NCBI GenBank assembly: GCA_024102795.1
Contig: JAGFJK010000088.1
Coordinates: forward strand, 1 to 64,000
From: Pirellulaceae bacterium
GTDB lineage: Bacteria > Planctomycetota > Planctomycetia > Pirellulales > Pirellulaceae
Length of the DNA: 64,000 bases
Direction of reading: 5' to 3'
This document shows positions 61,464-64,000 of this stretch, one piece after another. Each line of letters opens with the position of its first letter. The stretch's first letter is position 1. The notes under the pieces were generated by a model. That model did no database searches and had not been told where the DNA came from. It saw nothing but the letters and a program-made list of their open reading frames with translations. A program made the translations under genes and the position numbers.

Positions 61464-64000
61464 TAGACACCCTCCGTGTCGAACATCAGCCGATGAAAGT
61501 CTTCTTCGATCAGTCGAACTTTCCAGGTGTCGTCGGGGGCACGGAGGTTTTCCAGGTTGTTTGTGCCGTTAACGTAGATCAGATCGTACTCGAAGTCCTG
61601 AGTGCTGATCTTCAGCTTGTCTTTCATCCACACGTCGAGCACCAGGTTGTCTTGCTCCACATCGTCGGTGAGCTTGCGCCAGACGATGAGCGTCTTGCGG
61701 CCATCGGGCGTCAAGCCTTCCACGCGGCGGAACCACCAGCGACCCTTGAGGTCAAGCTTGAGGCGTCCCTTGAGTTGCAACCGCTTCTCTGCATCCCGCT
61801 CGAACTCGGCGGTGAACGTCTGCGGCGCGGCGATGTGCTGGACGATGAGGCCGATCAGCCAGTTAAAAGTCTCCAGCAGGTCGACATTCACTTCGCGGCT
61901 CTCGTCGGAACCGGGCCGTTTAACCTTCAGGCGGTAAGCGGTTGGGTCGGCAAAGGCCTGCACGTTAAGTAGCGACTGGCTGCCGCTCGTTTCAACGTTG
62001 AGCATGTAGCGGAGCAGGTACTGTTCTTTGAGGCCGTCGGCTCGTTGCGCCTCGGGTGTATCGAGCAACAACTGTTGCGCTGCCGTGCGGCGTGGCGACA
62101 CAAGATTGTTCAAGGCATCCTCGTATGACTCTAGACGAATCACTTTCATACAGTGGCTCACTCCTTGACGAGAAATCGGCTTGCCAGCCTTCCAGTCAGG
62201 AGAATACACCGCTTTGAGCACTCTTGGCTTTAGAACTCGGTCAAAGTACTCCGCCATTTCGACGAGAATATACTTCCGACTCCCACGGTCACTCCGGTTG
62301 AGTCTAATGATCGCATGTGCGGTGCTTCCCGAACCACCGAAACAATCCACTATCACGCTGTCTTTCTTGGCCGCATGGAGAACAAAGCGGGAAACGAAAT
62401 CCGCGTGCTTGGGAGCGAGAAACAGACCGGATTGGCCGAACATTGCTGATGTTTGTTTTTCGCCATCTGAGTAGTCGCTAAAGACACTTTTACCGACATT
62501 CGTCTCGACTTCATGAAGCATGCGTTTGAGACGTGGAACCTTTGTTTCATCAGGGCCCCATGCAATCCGACCATCGCGCTCCAGGGAAACAAAGCTACGA
62601 CGGTCGGGCGAGTCTTCGTCATCATCGAATGCAAATTTCCAGCCGCTCTTCGGATGTGGGGATTGGCGGTGCGTTACCGGATGAGTTGGCCGGTAGAAGC
62701 GATAGTTCTTGTGATTGGGATCTCTAGTACTTGCTGCCTGCTTTGCTGCGGGCATGGATGCGTCACCCTCTTGCCATATCCAAATCTGTGCCTGCGATTC
62801 CCTCGCTTGCTCTTCAGGAATCAGCCTTCCCTCGGCGCGGTACTCGGCGTGGCAGTAGTTGTACAAACCTTTCCAGGGATCGTTTCCTTTCTCGTCCTCC
62901 CATTCGAGGCCATCAGCCTCCAGCGCCTCGCGAAACTCAACTCGATGTTGCTCATAAAGCTTCCGAAGTTCGTCCTCGACGTGCGATATCGGAGGAAACG
63001 TAGGATTGAGGCGCGCGACCAATTCCATTACCTCTTCGTAACCCGGTTTTGGTTCGCGAAACATATTGCGATCCTGCTCGGCAGTTGGGCGATGCTTTGC
63101 ATAGACCAGCACATATTCGTGATTCGTCGAATAATTGGGCGCTTGACTATTGTTCGTGTTCATGGCCCAGATTAGCTCTTCGATGCGATTGTCAACGCCG
63201 AAGATGTCGTCAAGAATGTGTTCTAGGACCGTCCTTTCCGTCTTGTCGATGCTGACGAAAATAGCGCCGTCCTTGCTGAGTAAGTGCGATAGACCTTTAA
63301 TGCGGTCGAGCATCATCGCTGCGAACGATGAGTGTTTGTAGTCATTCTTGTACGGAATGGCACTGCTAGACGTGTTATACGGCGGATCGATATATACGCA
63401 CTTGACCTGACCTCGCCACCTCGCATGCAGCGCAAGTAGAGCTTGAAAATTGTCGCCATGAATGAGCATGCCGTCGACGTTGGAGTCGCTCACGTTGATC
63501 GTGTCGAGCAATCGTGAAAGGAACCCAAAGTCAAAGAATCGGGTGTCAATCGGTAGGGCGGTATTCGCCTTTAGAAATTCAACCGTGAGCGGAACAGAGT
63601 AAGTGTCGATCTCATTGATTGCGAATAGCCGTGCCCATTCGTCGCGCTGCGCGCCGTTGGCGGCAATTTCCGAATAGAACTCCTCCGGGATTCGGTCGAG
63701 CGTTATACAGTACTGCGTCTCGACGACGAACTTCCGTTTCAGCCAGAGCTTTTTCTGAAAGTTTTCGAGCTGGGCCAGAAAATCGATGAGTTTGCCAGCG
63801 ATGCGGCGGATAACCTTGATCTTCGAGAGGTACTGCTCAACCCGCGGGGCCGTCTCGTTCTCCACGTCGTCGAGGTGCATCACCTCGTTTTTGATGTAGA
63901 AGTCGAGCTCCCGCCGCAAAAACGCCCCGAGATCTTTGTGGATGAAGTAGTCGAACGTGTTGCGGGCGACGTAGCGATTCAAGTGCGCGCGAAGCCGCGA
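61463..64000 (-). CDS. mod: Type III-like DNA adenine methyltransferase Mod (5' end outside window)
   Basis: At least 845 residues are visible; the frame is open to the window edge ([20 protein letters not shown]), so the true start lies beyond 64000. It is a beta-class amino-methyltransferase: motif IV DPPY in [11 protein letters not shown] comes before the SAM-binding motif I FGGSGST in [21 protein letters not shown] long target-recognition insert lies between them. It would methylate adenine at a site also recognised by Res. The C-terminal 200 residues have no recognised motif. The N-terminal 200 residues are helical. It is the first visible gene of the five-gene operon. Confidence 0.92.
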   Translation of the reverse strand, partial: SRLRAHLNRYVARNTFDYFIHKDLGAFLRRELDFYIKNEVMHLDDVENETAPRVEQYLSKIKVIRRIAGKLIDFLAQLENFQKKLWLKRKFVVETQYCITLDRIPEEFYSEIAANGAQRDEWARLFAINEIDTYSVPLTVEFLKANTALPIDTRFFDFGFLSRLLDTINVSDSNVDGMLIHGDNFQALLALHARWRGQVKCVYIDPPYNTSSSAIPYKNDYKHSSFAAMMLDRIKGLSHLLSKDGAIFVSIDKTERTVLEHILDDIFGVDNRIEELIWAMNTNNSQAPNYSTNHEYVLVYAKHRPTAEQDRNMFREPKPGYEEVMELVARLNPTFPPISHVEDELRKLYEQHRVEFREALEADGLEWEDEKGNDPWKGLYNYCHAEYRAEGRLIPEEQARESQAQIWIWQEGDASMPAAKQAASTRDPNHKNYRFYRPTHPVTHRQSPHPKSGWKFAFDDDEDSPDRRSFVSLERDGRIAWGPDETKVPRLKRMLHEVETNVGKSVFSDYSDGEKQTSAMFGQSGLFLAPKHADFVSRFVLHAAKKDSVIVDCFGGSGSTAHAIIRLNRSDRGSRKYILVEMAEYFDRVLKPRVLKAVYSPDWKAGKPISRQGVSHCMKVIRLESYEDALNNLVSPRRTAAQQLLLDTPEAQRADGLKEQYLLRYMLNVETSGSQSLLNVQAFADPTAYRLKVKRPGSDESREVNVDLLETFNWLIGLIVQHIAAPQTFTAEFERDAEKRLQLKGRLKLDLKGRWWFRRVEGLTPDGRKTLIVWRKLTDDVEQDNLVLDVWMKDKLKISTQDFEYDLIYVNGTNNLENLRAPDDTWKVRLIEEDFHRLMFDTEGV

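Overview
The window looks like a chromosomal segment of a GC-rich planctomycete (Pirellula/Gemmata-like). Supporting this are a PSCyt1-DUF1549-DUF1553 / DUF1501 gene pair, an ECF sigma factor next to a giant zinc-finger/Ser-Thr kinase/WD40/DUF1080 protein, LamG and BNR-repeat exported proteins, many signal peptides and little operon packing outside the accessory blocks.

Left half (1-31 kb). A decayed kinase gene, tRNA-Glu(CTC), the DUF1553/DUF1501 pair, then a compact three-gene cassette (DUF6361 protein, PLD-type nuclease, SNF2-like helicase; ATGA overlaps, 7.06-13.13 kb) that reads as an antiviral module. It is followed by a metal-binding lipoprotein, a sialidase-like beta-propeller, an IS21 remnant, a PDZ/DUF6288/HEAT protein, a LamG membrane protein, a beta-lactamase-fold serine hydrolase, and the sigma factor-kinase-WD40 block. 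A dispersed non-coding repeat occurs three times (about 6.4, 13.2 and 20.1 kb). At 22.2-22.6 kb lies a scar of the mobile element that is present in fuller form at 32-42 kb.

Right half (31-64 kb). This is an accessory island. Mobile-element module 1 (31.7-42.3 kb) carries a HARE-HTH protein, small accessory genes, a structured leader, an 83-aa protein translationally coupled to a large serine recombinase, a primase-helicase, an HNH-like gene, a zincin-like gene and a coiled-coil gene. The coiled-coil gene is split by a complete IS21-family element (39,178-41,731). Next is a type I-G (formerly I-U) CRISPR effector operon on the minus strand (cas3, csx17, csb1, csb2). It has no cas1/cas2/cas4 and no normal array. 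A sigma-factor-like gene with a 69-aa partner lies upstream, and upstream of that is what I read as a one-spacer mini-array (one full repeat, a 37-nt spacer, one degenerate repeat). Module 2 (51.4-53.9 kb) carries a second, closely related leader, small gene and recombinase. The last 10 kb is a tightly overlapped minus-strand operon: type III-like methyltransferase (mod, running off the window), Res helicase-nuclease, SMC/RecF-like ATPase, HEAT-repeat histidine kinase and response regulator.

The observations most worth pursuing are the restriction-modification operon fused to a two-component system, the mini-CRISPR/sigma arrangement in front of an adaptation-less type I-G system, and the family of recombinase modules with an unusually conserved leader. 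All functional statements are sequence-reading inferences; no database search was possible.
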